DNA of 64,000 nucleotides. Origin: Diatrype stigma. Its lineage: Eukaryota; Ascomycota; Sordariomycetes; Xylariales; Diatrypaceae. Shown here in pieces: positions 25,298 to 34,060 of this stretch; the stretch's first letter is position 1, and each line of letters begins with the position of its first letter. The position numbers and the translations under genes are program-made. The stretch is from positions 1-64,000 of the forward strand of contig JAKJXP020000011.1 of NCBI GenBank assembly GCA_022225965.2, given 5' to 3'. Under the pieces are notes generated by a model. That model searched no databases. It had not been told where the DNA came from and was given only the letters and a program-made list of their open reading frames with translations.

Positions 25298-25557
25298 TAT
25301 TAAGGACGTTCCGGACTTCCTGCTTTTAGCTAAAAGTGCCGGCGGCGTCGATAACGTCGACTGTATATAGGGGCACAGCACCGCTATGCAGTGTTTAGTA
25401 TTATTTATTACCAATATAAAGGTAAAGTTATAAAGTAATAAAAGCATGAATTGCTATAAAGTACTAGGGACTCCAAGGATTTCTATATAGTTCTTGGCAG
25501 TACTAGGTAGGGGTATGTAGTATTAAATAATCCTAAGGACTATTATATTACGTAATA
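25298..25557. mobile_element. 260-bp solo-LTR-like insertion, copy A
   Basis: A block starting TATTAAGGACGTTCCGGACTT and ending ATTACGTAATA is flanked by GTATT at 25,293-25,297 and 25,558-25,562. It interrupts macrorepeat unit 3, whose sequence is continuous across it. A second copy of the same length lies at 26,270. TG...CA-type ends (TG now TA here) and 5-bp duplications fit a solo LTR; no internal coding region is present. Its interior (TGCCGGCGGCGTCGATAAC) is richer in GC than its host. Confidence 0.85.
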
Positions 25558-25689
25558 GTATTAATAAGTTATTAAATTAATTTTATTTAAATATAATTTA
25601 ATTTGCCGCATAATAATAATCGTATAAATAAATAAATAAATAAATTAATCTTATTTTATTATAATAATTTATAATAATAAGCCGTTAAA

Positions 25690-27205
25690 TTAATAACGCA
25701 TTAATAATCGTTCGTATTAAAAAGATATAAAGCCAGCTTTATATAAATATAATTATTCGTAATAATAAGTTTTAAAATTAATTACGTATTAATACTTATT
25801 TATATTAATAAGCGTTAAATAAATTACGTAATAAAAGTCGTATATAATAAAAATCGAATAAGTTATTCGCATAATAAGAATTATTTATAATAAAAACCGA
25901 ATAAATTATTCGCGTAATAAGAATCGTTCGTAATAAAAAGCCGATATATTAATCGGATATTAAAAATTAATTATAATAATAAACCGATAAATTAATCGAA
26001 CATTATTAATCGTTCGTATTAATAAGCGTTAAAATAATCGAATATTAACGGTTATTCGTATTAAAAAGCGTTAAATTAGTTACGCATTAATAATAATTCG
26101 TATTAAATAAATTAATTACGAATTAATAATCGTTCGTATTAAAACAAACAGCCGCATATTAATAATTAATCGCATTAATAAACGTTAAATTAATTGCGTA
26201 TAAATAATCGTTCGTATTAAATAAATTAGCCGCGCATTAATAATCGTTCGTATTAAATACGTTAATCGGTGTTATAAACGTTCCGAACTTCCTGCTTTTA
26301 GCTAGAAGTGCCGGCGGCGTTAATAACGTCGATTATATATAAGAACATAATACCGTTATATAGCGCTTAATATTACTTATTATTAGTATAAAAATAAAGT
26401 TATAAAGTAATAAAAGCATAAATTATTATAAAGTATTAAGAATTTTAAGAACTTTTATATAATTCTTAATAATATTAAATAAGAATACGTAATACTAAGT
26501 AATTTTAAAAACTACTATATTACGTAATAATCGAGCATTAATAATCGTCCGTATTAATAAGCATTAAGTTAGCCGCTTATTAATAATCGTCCGTATTAAA
26601 TAAATTAGCCGTATATTAATAATCGTTCGTATTAAATACGTTAATCGAATATTAATAATCGTTCGTATTAATAAGCATTAAATTAATCGTATATTAATAA
26701 TTATTCGCATTAAATAAATTAGCCACGTATTAATAATCGTTCGTATTAAATAAATTAGTCGCGTATTAATAATTAACCGCATTAATAAACGTTAAATTAG
26801 CCGCGTATTAATAATCGTTTATATTAAATAAGTTAATTACGTATTAATAATTAACTTTATTAATAAGCGTTAAATTAGTTACGTATTAATAATCGTTCGT
26901 ATTAAAAAAGTTAGCCGCGTATTAATAATTAACCTTATTAATAAGCATTAAATTAATTACGTATTAATAATTATTCATATTAAAAAAATCAGCCGCGCAT
27001 GAATAATTAACCTTATTAATAAACGTTACGTTAATCGCGTATTAATAATTAATCGCATTAATAAGCATTAAATTAATTACGTATTAATAATTATTCGTAT
27101 TAAAAAAATCAGCCGCGCATTAATAATTAACCTTATTAATAAACGTTACGTTAATCGCGTATTAATAATTAATCGCATTAATAAGCATTAAATTAACCGC
27201 GTTTA
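25690..27205 (+). repeat. Short tandem array inside macrorepeat unit 3
   Basis: Extended version of the 36-42 bp array of units 1 and 2, interrupted by the 260-bp insertion at 26,270. A block of about 120 bp near 26,960-27,070 is repeated almost exactly at 27,080-27,190, showing recent unequal exchange or slippage. Confidence 0.8.
26270..26529. mobile_element. 260-bp solo-LTR-like insertion, copy B
   Basis: It starts TGTTATAAACGTTCCGAACTT and ends ATTACGTAATA, 260 bp, collinear with copy A. It is flanked by ATCGG (26,265-26,269) and ATCGA (26,530-26,534), a 5-bp duplication with one G-to-A change. It is more AT-rich than copy A. Confidence 0.85.
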
Positions 27206-27282
27206 AATATAATTAACCCCCGTATATAATTAACCTGCTTAGGTTAACCTAAGTTCTAAGGGTTAGGGCCGTAATTGGGTAT

Positions 27283-27360
27283 ATTATACGGAATTACGGA
27301 TTTGCCGGAATAAAAAAGCCTCTTTTCCCTTTTTCGAAGAAAAGGAAAAAAGGGGGTTAT
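27283..27360. repeat. Direct repeat plus hairpin, copy 1
   Basis: ATTATACGGAATTACGGATT followed by TGCCGGAATAAAAAAGCC, then an imperfect inverted repeat CCTCTTTTCCCTTTTTCGAA / GAAAAGGAAAAAAGGGGG centred on TTCGAA. The whole module recurs at 27,736. Confidence 0.7.
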
Positions 27361-27418
27361 AAAAAAAAGCTAATAATAATTAACATTAAAAGCTTTTAAA
27401 TATTTAGCACTTAGCGTT

Positions 27419-27626
27419 ATAAATAAATAAATAATAATAAATAAAAAAGTAATAATAAATAAATAAGTAATAATAAATAAATAAGTAATAATAAATAATT
27501 AAATAATAATAAATAAATAAATAATAATAAATAAATAAATAATAATAAATAAGTAATAATAAATAAGTAATAATAAATAAGTAATAATAAATAAGTAATA
27601 ACAAATAAGTAATAACAAATAAATAA
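27419..27626. repeat. AT microsatellite (AATAAATAAGTAAT type)
   Basis: About 200 bp of AAT, AAAT and AAGT units. The 107-codon minus-strand frame across it (repeated YYYLFI) is a product of the repeat. Confidence 0.9.
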
Positions 27627-27682
27627 TATAAGGCACCTAGCTTACGTAAGCCACCTAAGTTATAAAGGCTATAATTAAATAT

Positions 27683-27815
27683 ATTATACGGAATTACGGG
27701 TTTAAATACGTAAGTTATAGGCTGCAATTAAATGCATTATACGGAATTACGGGTTTGCCGGAATAAAAAAGCCCCCCCTTTCCCCCTTTAAAAAAGGAGG
27801 AAAGGGGGGGTTAAA
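27683..27815. repeat. Direct repeats and GC hairpin, copies 2 and 3
   Basis: ATTATACGGAATTACGGGTTT occurs at 27,683 and again at 27,736, where TGCCGGAATAAAAAAGCC follows. A strong inverted repeat then runs from 27,772 to 27,810: CCCCCCTTTCCCCCTTT against AAAGGAGGAAAGGGGGG. It resembles a rho-independent terminator, but in a fungal genome it more likely marks a repeat or element end. Confidence 0.75.
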
Positions 27816-28578
27816 AAGAAAGGAAAGGCCGTTAGTAACTGGTACTGAAAGCTTTTGGGCACCTGGCACCTAGCGATGCGAAGCTTTTATGTACCTGGCA
27901 CTTGCTATTAAAAGGTTTTCCGTACTTATAGCTAGCTAGTACTAAAAGCTGTACGCATTAATCACTTAAAGCTGGCATTTAATACTTGGGCTTTTATACT
28001 TCTTCGAATCGAAAGGGCCTTATGTTTATAATGATTAAAATTATTACTTCTTATTTTAATTAAGAACGTATTCTGTCGCATTCGAAATGTAAAAATAAGG
28101 TGGCTTAATAGCATAAGACTGTTAATTACATTTATAAAATGAAAAAGAAGCACAAGAAGCGGTAAGCGCTGCTCTTCTCGTGCACCCAATTTGTATGGAA
28201 GAAATGAAGGTAGTGAACCCAAGCCCGCGCGCTTCTTTAAGTGGTTAGATACGCCACCAGGGGCTAGGCTAGCGTAAATGTGACATATATATTAATAGAA
28301 ATATAGTGCACGAGGTAAGCAAGGGGGTATTTTATACGTTGAACTTCCAGGTTAGCTGGAAACCCTTGGATGTGGTTTCATGAACGTCTGCACCTGCCAA
28401 AAGGCTGTCAAATCGATTTCGAAATAGTTTTCAACTAAAAGGACGCAAGGGATAAAACACCCCCTCACGCCTTGAGGTCGCTGCTGCAAACTCAAAGGCT
28501 ACACTTGCGCAAGTGATCAATTGTTGTTCATTAGTATAGCGACATAACTCAAAGGTACCTAGTGTAACTCCCGTCGCC
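27816..28578. other. Transition from AT-rich to normal DNA, no gene
   Basis: Composition changes gradually to normal near 28.2 kb. Two copies of an AAGCTTTT..G.ACCTGGCAC motif lie at about 27,848 and 27,882, with a degraded one at 27,388. The last few hundred bases are presumably the promoter of the thioesterase-like gene; I see no clear TATA or CCAAT element. Confidence 0.5.
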
Positions 28579-29586
28579 ATGGCTTGCAATAGCAGCATTC
28601 TCAAAGACCAGATCAACCTCAAGAGGTCCTCCTCCCACGTTTACACTATATCTTACCATGCCGACTGGACCGTCGGGCCTGTCTTGCACGGCGGGTGCGT
28701 GGCCGCCGCTATCCACCACACCGCCACAACCCACCTCGTGAGCGAGCCAACGCTCGCAGCCAGGAACCAGCCAGACCTCCTGACATTGCACCTCGAGTTC
28801 CTCCAAGCGTGCGAGCCGCGCGACAGCACAATCACCGTCTCCGAGCTCAAGGTCGGTGCGCGGACTAGCACACTCCAGCTGCAGCTATCGCAGGGCGGGC
28901 AGATCAAAGTCGTCGCGCTGGCGACATCCATCGATTTGGATAGCCCTGGTCCGACAGCGGCGACGGCCTGGAGGCTGCACCCGCCGCCCCGGCCGAAACC
29001 CGATTTCGAGGCCGTCTTGGCCCATAAGCCCGATGCGCACTGGCTTCCCGCCCACCTCTCTGGGGAGATCATCCCACTCACACGCCGCCAGCTGGTCCTG
29101 AACCCCCGCGATGGCTTTCAGGTTGACGGAATCTGCGACGCGTGGAACGCGTTCCAAGGCGACGAGCGCATGGATGCCACGTACCTGGCCCTCATGACTG
29201 ACCTCATCCCGTCCATGTCCGACACTCTCCTGCGCAACGGCGGCCTGTACGACGCCCGCAGGAGCTTCGCTCAGATCGAACAATGGGCCGAGGAGCACCC
29301 AGGGGTTCCGGCCGAGCTGACCAACTCGCTCAAAGAAGCCATGCGGACCCCGATATTCAATAATACCGTCACGTTGGATGTCGAGTTCAAGCGGAAACTT
29401 CCGAAGGAGGGGGTCCAGTGGACCTTCACGCGGGCCGAGAGCCGCATGTTAGAAGGTGGAAGACTAGATCTGGACGTCACGATATGCGATCAGAACATGG
29501 ACCTGCTCTGCATGGCACGCCAGACCATTCTTGTCCTTGACGCAAGGAGAAAGTTCAAGGGTGGAAAAGCAAAGGGTGTCCTGTAA
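28579..29586 (+). CDS. Thioesterase-like (double hotdog) protein
   Basis: Single-exon frame of 335 residues. The N-terminal block SYHADWTVGPVLHGGCVAA (about residues 27-45), with Gly-Gly in a helix start, is the usual mark of the acyl-CoA thioesterase-like superfamily. A second hotdog-like half follows (residues 190-325, with ATYLALMTDLIPSM). Fungal members of this length are usually annotated thioesterase-like; the substrate cannot be told from sequence. The start at 28,579 is the first in-frame Met, in a CGCCATGG context. Composition and codon use are normal and the frame has no RIP-type stops. It is a lone intact gene between two mutated transposon blocks, convergent with the rhodopsin-type fragment downstream. 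An inactive double-hotdog protein is possible. Confidence 0.8.
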   Translation: MACNSSILKDQINLKRSSSHVYTISYHADWTVGPVLHGGCVAAAIHHTATTHLVSEPTLAARNQPDLLTLHLEFLQACEPRDSTITVSELKVGARTSTLQLQLSQGGQIKVVALATSIDLDSPGPTAATAWRLHPPPRPKPDFEAVLAHKPDAHWLPAHLSGEIIPLTRRQLVLNPRDGFQVDGICDAWNAFQGDERMDATYLALMTDLIPSMSDTLLRNGGLYDARRSFAQIEQWAEEHPGVPAELTNSLKEAMRTPIFNNTVTLDVEFKRKLPKEGVQWTFTRAESRMLEGGRLDLDVTICDQNMDLLCMARQTILVLDARRKFKGGKAKGVL

Positions 29587-29993
29587 CCTAGTACTATACA
29601 TTGCTCCATTTGTTATTCTCTATAGGCGGACGTGGTACCAGGATGCAGTAAAAGCGACATAATAACTCGCTCTCTAGCTCTCATTGTCCTTTATCACTTA
29701 ATCGATCTGGCTTGTCATGCAGCAGGTTTTTAATGTCATGTCATATCTTCGGTAGTTATAATGGCCACGGCTACATAACTGGACATACATCCCGGTAGCC
29801 CGGACACTAATGCCATATTCCGGTTAAAGGAGGGCGTCGGTCTGTTATGAGGACACGCACCAGTCCCACCCCTAAAGTTACATCCAAGTAGGGGGAAAGA
29901 ACACCTACTTATCCAGAGACAGAAAGGAAACAAATATAGAATTATAATAAAATGAATGGTCAACCCATTTACGATCCGTGATTTCCCTTACCC
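29587..29993. other. Intergenic, 3' flanks of convergent genes
   Basis: Normal composition, no open frame of note. It lies between the stop codon of the thioesterase-like gene and that of the minus-strand fragment. Confidence 0.5.
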
Positions 29994-30250
29994 TTAACGA
30001 AGAAGTTTCGGCTCCTTAGAACCTTTCACCGAAGTGTTGTCTACGTGCACCGCCTCCTCTAGGCGGATAAAGCCAGCCCTGTCGTCGTCCTTGCTGTTGA
30101 AGTTCGGCCGCCTCGTCGCCGGAACCGACGTCTTGTGACTACCACCAATATTACCTAGGGGGATGTCGAGGCCGCTGTGGTGGTTGGCCAAGGCCCCTGT
30201 CTTCTTGGAAAGGCGGCTATTGCTTCTGCTGCTACCACCGCCGCCGTTCA
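29994..30250 (-). pseudogene. Probable C-terminal tail of a rhodopsin-domain protein
   Basis: An 85-codon minus frame of normal composition, cut at its upstream end by the 3' LTR of a copia element. It encodes a polar, Gly/Ser/Arg-rich tail with LGNIGGSHKTSVPATRR and DDDRAGFIRLEEAV. Such tails with GGSHKTS and GFIRLEE-like segments are familiar from fungal seven-helix rhodopsin-domain (PTH11-related) membrane proteins. The 5' part of such a gene lies on the same strand at 43.06-44.16 kb. My inference is that both come from one gene; a separate gene is possible. Confidence 0.5.
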
Positions 30251-30651
30251 TAGAAATTATAAGATTATACGGTATATGGTTATACTGTATTAGATAATAC
30301 GGATGTAGCAGTGGAATAAATAGGCACTAAGTAAGGTTAAGCAGACGTATATAAAGGTAATTATTCAAGTATAAAGTAATATTCGAATATGTGTATAAGT
30401 GTATGTATATATAAGATTCCGACTTCCTATATATCAACTAGGTGGCTGTTACCCCTATTTATATACAAAGTATTTCCTAATGCGGTAATTATCCCTATCC
30501 TTTCTATTATAATAAAAGTCCTTATTTCCTTTATTTCATATAGTAATTACTTCCGGCAATATACCGTTCCCAGCAGTAATTCTGCTATATAAATGCAACT
30601 TCTTTATAGTTGCTTTGTTATACTGTCTTGCTGCATTTAGCAAATCCTATA
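30251..30651 (-). repeat. Copia-1 3' LTR
   Basis: Collinear over 401 bp with the LTR at 36,353. Shared blocks include ATTATACGGTATATGGTTATA, TATTTCCTAATGCGGTAATT and GCAACTTCTTTATAGTTGCT. The outer end (TAGAAATTATAAG) departs from its partner. Confidence 0.9.
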
Positions 30652-30660
30652 CCCTCCCTT
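30652..30660 (-). other. Copia-1 polypurine tract
   Basis: On the minus strand AAGGGAGGG abuts the 3' LTR (TATAGG...), as expected for plus-strand priming. Confidence 0.7.
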
Positions 30661-31093
30661 AATAATTATCGAAGGCCGTAAGTAAGCATTAATGTATAGG
30701 ATTTGTTCTTATAACTAAATAACGTATATATATATATCAGAAAAGCCGTTATAACGGTAAAACCTGTATAAGAAAAAAGGTAATTATATAAGCAACTAAT
30801 AAATACAGATATATAAGTGGTTATAATTAACTAAGCACTTGCTTTGCCGGCTTGTAATTATATAAACAAGGCTATATTAAAACAGCTTGCAATTATATAA
30901 ACAAAGCTGTGCTTATATATAATTATATAAGCCCCTATTGGAATATAAAAAGCTTTCCAGCTTATCCTTTCTTTATTCGGTATTAAAAAATTAATAAAAA
31001 ATCACCTATTTATCGTATAAAGCCCAGGATAAAACGTACGTATACGGAAAAAATCAGGCTTTCAATGGGGAAACCTTTAAAGGAATAAAACCA

Positions 31094-31440
31094 CTATATA
31101 CTAATTATATTAGCTAGTTTCATTAGCTTATTTAATATAACGCTAAATACCGGCTTTATTAAAAAATCAGCTAGCTGTTCTGCTGTATTAATATAATGTA
31201 ATACAGCCTTATTATTTGCTACCATCTCCTTATTAAAGTAATAAGTTATATTTATATGCTTAATTCTTTTATGAAATTCAGGGTTATTAGCCAGCTTTTG
31301 GGCGGCATCGTTATTTACATATACCTTTAAAGGCTGGTCTAGATAACCTAGGTTTAATTCTTTATTTAAGTAATTAAGCATATTACCTAAATATACGGTT
31401 TTTTTAATCCTTTTTTTAAAGCCATATATTCTGCTTTATA
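31094..31440 (-). pseudogene. Copia-1 RNase H end
   Basis: The open piece at 31,094-31,381 shows VYVNNDAAQKLANNPEFHKR, IKHINITYYF and YINTAEQLADFLIKPV. These match the copia RNase H end (HKRTKHIDI.YHF, TAEQLAD.LTKPL). IDI reads INI, a D-to-N change. Confidence 0.9.
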
Positions 31441-32600
31441 AGAACTTAAGGATATTGTTTTCTAAAATTGGAAGATCCAGCTTATAGGATTAAAATTACC
31501 CCTATTTATTAAGCTGGTTATATATTCACTTGTAGATTTTCTATCTAATAAGTTACTTCCTTAATTAAAATCTATATAAACCTTTAATTCCAAAACTCCG
31601 TTGCATTTATATATAACCCCTATATTAAGATGTTTTAATAAATACCCCCATATTTTATATAATTCCTTAAAGTGGTTTATACTTAGGTTACTCATAAATT
31701 TGGCACAGGTATATATAACGTAAATTATATCAGGTCGAAATTTTAAAGCTAGGTATAATAAAGAACCTATTTGCTTTTAATAATTTACAATTTTTATATT
31801 TAAAACTGTTGATTTATTTTTCTTAAGCTTAAGACCGGAAATATAAGGAATATTTCCTGGCTTTATATTTGGATTATTACGTATATTATATTTAATAAAC
31901 AGCTTTTCTGTATATCGTTTTTGGCTTATACGTATTTCCTTATTAAGATAATCGATTTCTAAATCGTTACTTAAATAAGTAAAAACGGGACCTATTTTAT
32001 TTAACTTAATAAATTTTAACAGCTTTATGGCTAAATTATTTATACCAGCTTCGAACGGATTTATTATTAATAAGTCGTTTACATAGCAGATAATAACAAT
32101 ATTATTTATTTTATTTATAAATACTCCTTCGTCGTAAGGAAATACAGTAAATCCTTCGGCTAGTAATACTTTAAATAGGAATTTATATCAAAGCCTAGGT
32201 AATTGCTTTAAGCCGTATAAGGCTTTATTAAGCTTAATTACCTTATTATAAGCTTTTGGATAAAAACCTTCTAACAGCCGTATATAGATTTCTGTATTTA
32301 TATCAGAATAAACAAAAGCGTTTTGAACGTCGTATTATATTATAGGCTACCCTTTATTAATGGCTATTATTAATAATAGGTATTACGTTTTCGGTTTGGC
32401 TGTAATAAAAAAGGTTTCCAAATAATCCATTCTTAATTGTTAATTATATTCTTATATAATAAATCTAGCTTTAAAGCGTTTAGATTTATCCTTATTGGTT
32501 ATCCAGTTAGGTTTAATAAAGCTTCTTTTAGTAATAGGTTTAAATTTAAACAGCTAACGAATTCCTATAGGGTATTTTTTTTTAGGTAAGTCCATTATAT
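31441..32600 (-). pseudogene. Copia-1 reverse transcriptase remnant
   Basis: Minus-strand reading gives KPNWITNKDKSKRFKARF, YDVQNAFVYSDI, LNKALYGLKQLPRLWYKF, CYVNDLLI (32,074-32,085; usual YVDD) and IGSLLYLALKFRPDI. The first catalytic Asp (YDVQNAF) is kept and the YVDD box has lost one Asp. Several in-frame stops are present. Confidence 0.9.
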
Positions 32601-32826
32601 TATAGGTATTTTGTTTTTCCAGTTCCGTTATTTCTGCTTTGCAGGCTAAATATTAGGATTTTCGGTTTATATTACCCATTATTTGCTTATACGTAACTGA
32701 TTCGGTTGTAAAAGCCGAAAGAATAAAATCAGCTTTTCCTTTTTTTTTTATATTCATAAGTTAATTAAATAATAACGTATCTTTTATTGTATATAACAAA
32801 TGGTTTGTATTAATCTTTATATAGTT

Positions 32827-34060
32827 CTATATAAGATCTGAAGATATAAGAAAACTTAAAGGTATAAGGATTAAGTTATTAAGCTTAATTTTTTTATTTG
32901 AATTCTGGTTGTTATTTAAATTTCGATTAGCTGCAGTAATAGCGGCTGTTCGTTTTATTGGATTACCTGTAGCAGCTATAGCTGCTTTAGTTGCATATTT
33001 TTTGCCCGGTAATTTCTTTATTTGCTTATAATTAAAATTATTAGCTAAATCAGCTGGTATAATTTCCGAAGTTTCCGTAGCCGTTATAGGTTTATTATTT
33101 AAACCTATAGCCGTTATAGGCTTATTAAGTAAATAAAAGGGCTTCGGTACAGCTGGACTTTTTGTTACCCCCTTATTTTGGATATAAGGAAATTCTTTTA
33201 TATTATTTACGGCTTCTAGGGTACCCCTCTGGCTTATATTGTTATTATTAAGGTCTTTAATAAAGATACCGTCCCTTATATTAACGTTTTTAGCCCATAT
33301 AGGCCTTTGGGTTATTATATTCCAGATTTTATAATTTTTATTTTCGGTGCCGTAACCGATAATAACCCCTTTTCTAGTTTTAAGGTCCAGCTTATGCCGG
33401 TATTTATTAGTATTATAATAATACATAAAGCCCTATGTATATAAATTATTAATATACGGCTTATGCCCATAATAAATTTCAAAGGGCTACTTATAATTTA
33501 AGGCCTTATATGGGATACGGTTATATATATAAGCCGCTACTAACAGGGCTTTACCTTAAAGGTAATTAGGTAAGCCGGAAAAAATAAGAAACGCCCGTAT
33601 CTTATTTAATAAAGTTAGGTTAATACGTTTTATTAAACCATTAGGTTTTTTTGTATAAATAGGAATTATATAATAGATAATACCGTACGTTTATAGGTAA
33701 ATTTCGAAGCATAAATTTATATATTCCGTATCGTTATTTATAAAAAACTCCTTTATTTTATGCTTTGTTTGATTTTTAGCCTGCAGCTTATATACCTTAA
33801 AGGCTTCCAGAGCTTTTGATTTTGAATTTAATAACTTAACTTTTACATAACGGCTTCGTTTATCCAAAAAGGTAATATAATATTTATACTTATTATAAGT
33901 ATTAGGTAATGAATTTCCTAGGTTACTGTATATCCTTTGTATAATATTATATTCCTTTTGGCTTATAGCCGTTTTATTTATCCTGTAATAGTCCTTTGTT
34001 ATATTGCAAATATTATACTTTCAGTTATTATACTAAATGTATTCCTTTTTCGAAATTCTT
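32827..34060 (-). pseudogene. Copia-1 integrase remnant
   Basis: The open piece at 32,827-33,426 carries LDLKTRKGVIIGYGTENKNY. Upstream, the minus strand reads FINNDTEYIN, YTKKPNGLIKRINLTLLNK, AAYIYNRIPYKALNY and PFEIYYGHKP, the copia integrase core and end. The catalytic Glu of the NG.IER block is Lys (GAG to AAG) and an Asp of the DNG.E block is Asn. Confidence 0.88.

Larger units (their letters stand above)
17002..27268 (+). repeat. Subtelomeric macrorepeat, unit 3, 5'-truncated and split by insertions
   Basis: It joins the end of unit 2 directly to an internal point equivalent to about 15,049 of unit 2 (AAAATAACGC.AAGA.CTTTA), so about 680 bp of the unit's 5' end is missing. It is split by a 7430-bp gypsy element and two 260-bp LTR-like insertions. 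Without them it is about 2.3 kb, with a longer short-repeat array than units 1 and 2. It ends with CTAAGGGTTAGGG at 27,256-27,268. Confidence 0.85.

Noticed and set aside
27404..27727. 107-codon minus-strand protein
   Set aside because: It is the translation of an AATAAATAAGTAAT microsatellite.
27772..27810. Rho-independent terminator
   Set aside because: The hairpin looks like one, but the sequence is eukaryotic and no gene ends there.
28549..29480. Several antisense frames over the thioesterase-like gene
   Set aside because: GC-rich shadow frames without family resemblance; the sense frame is complete and recognisable.
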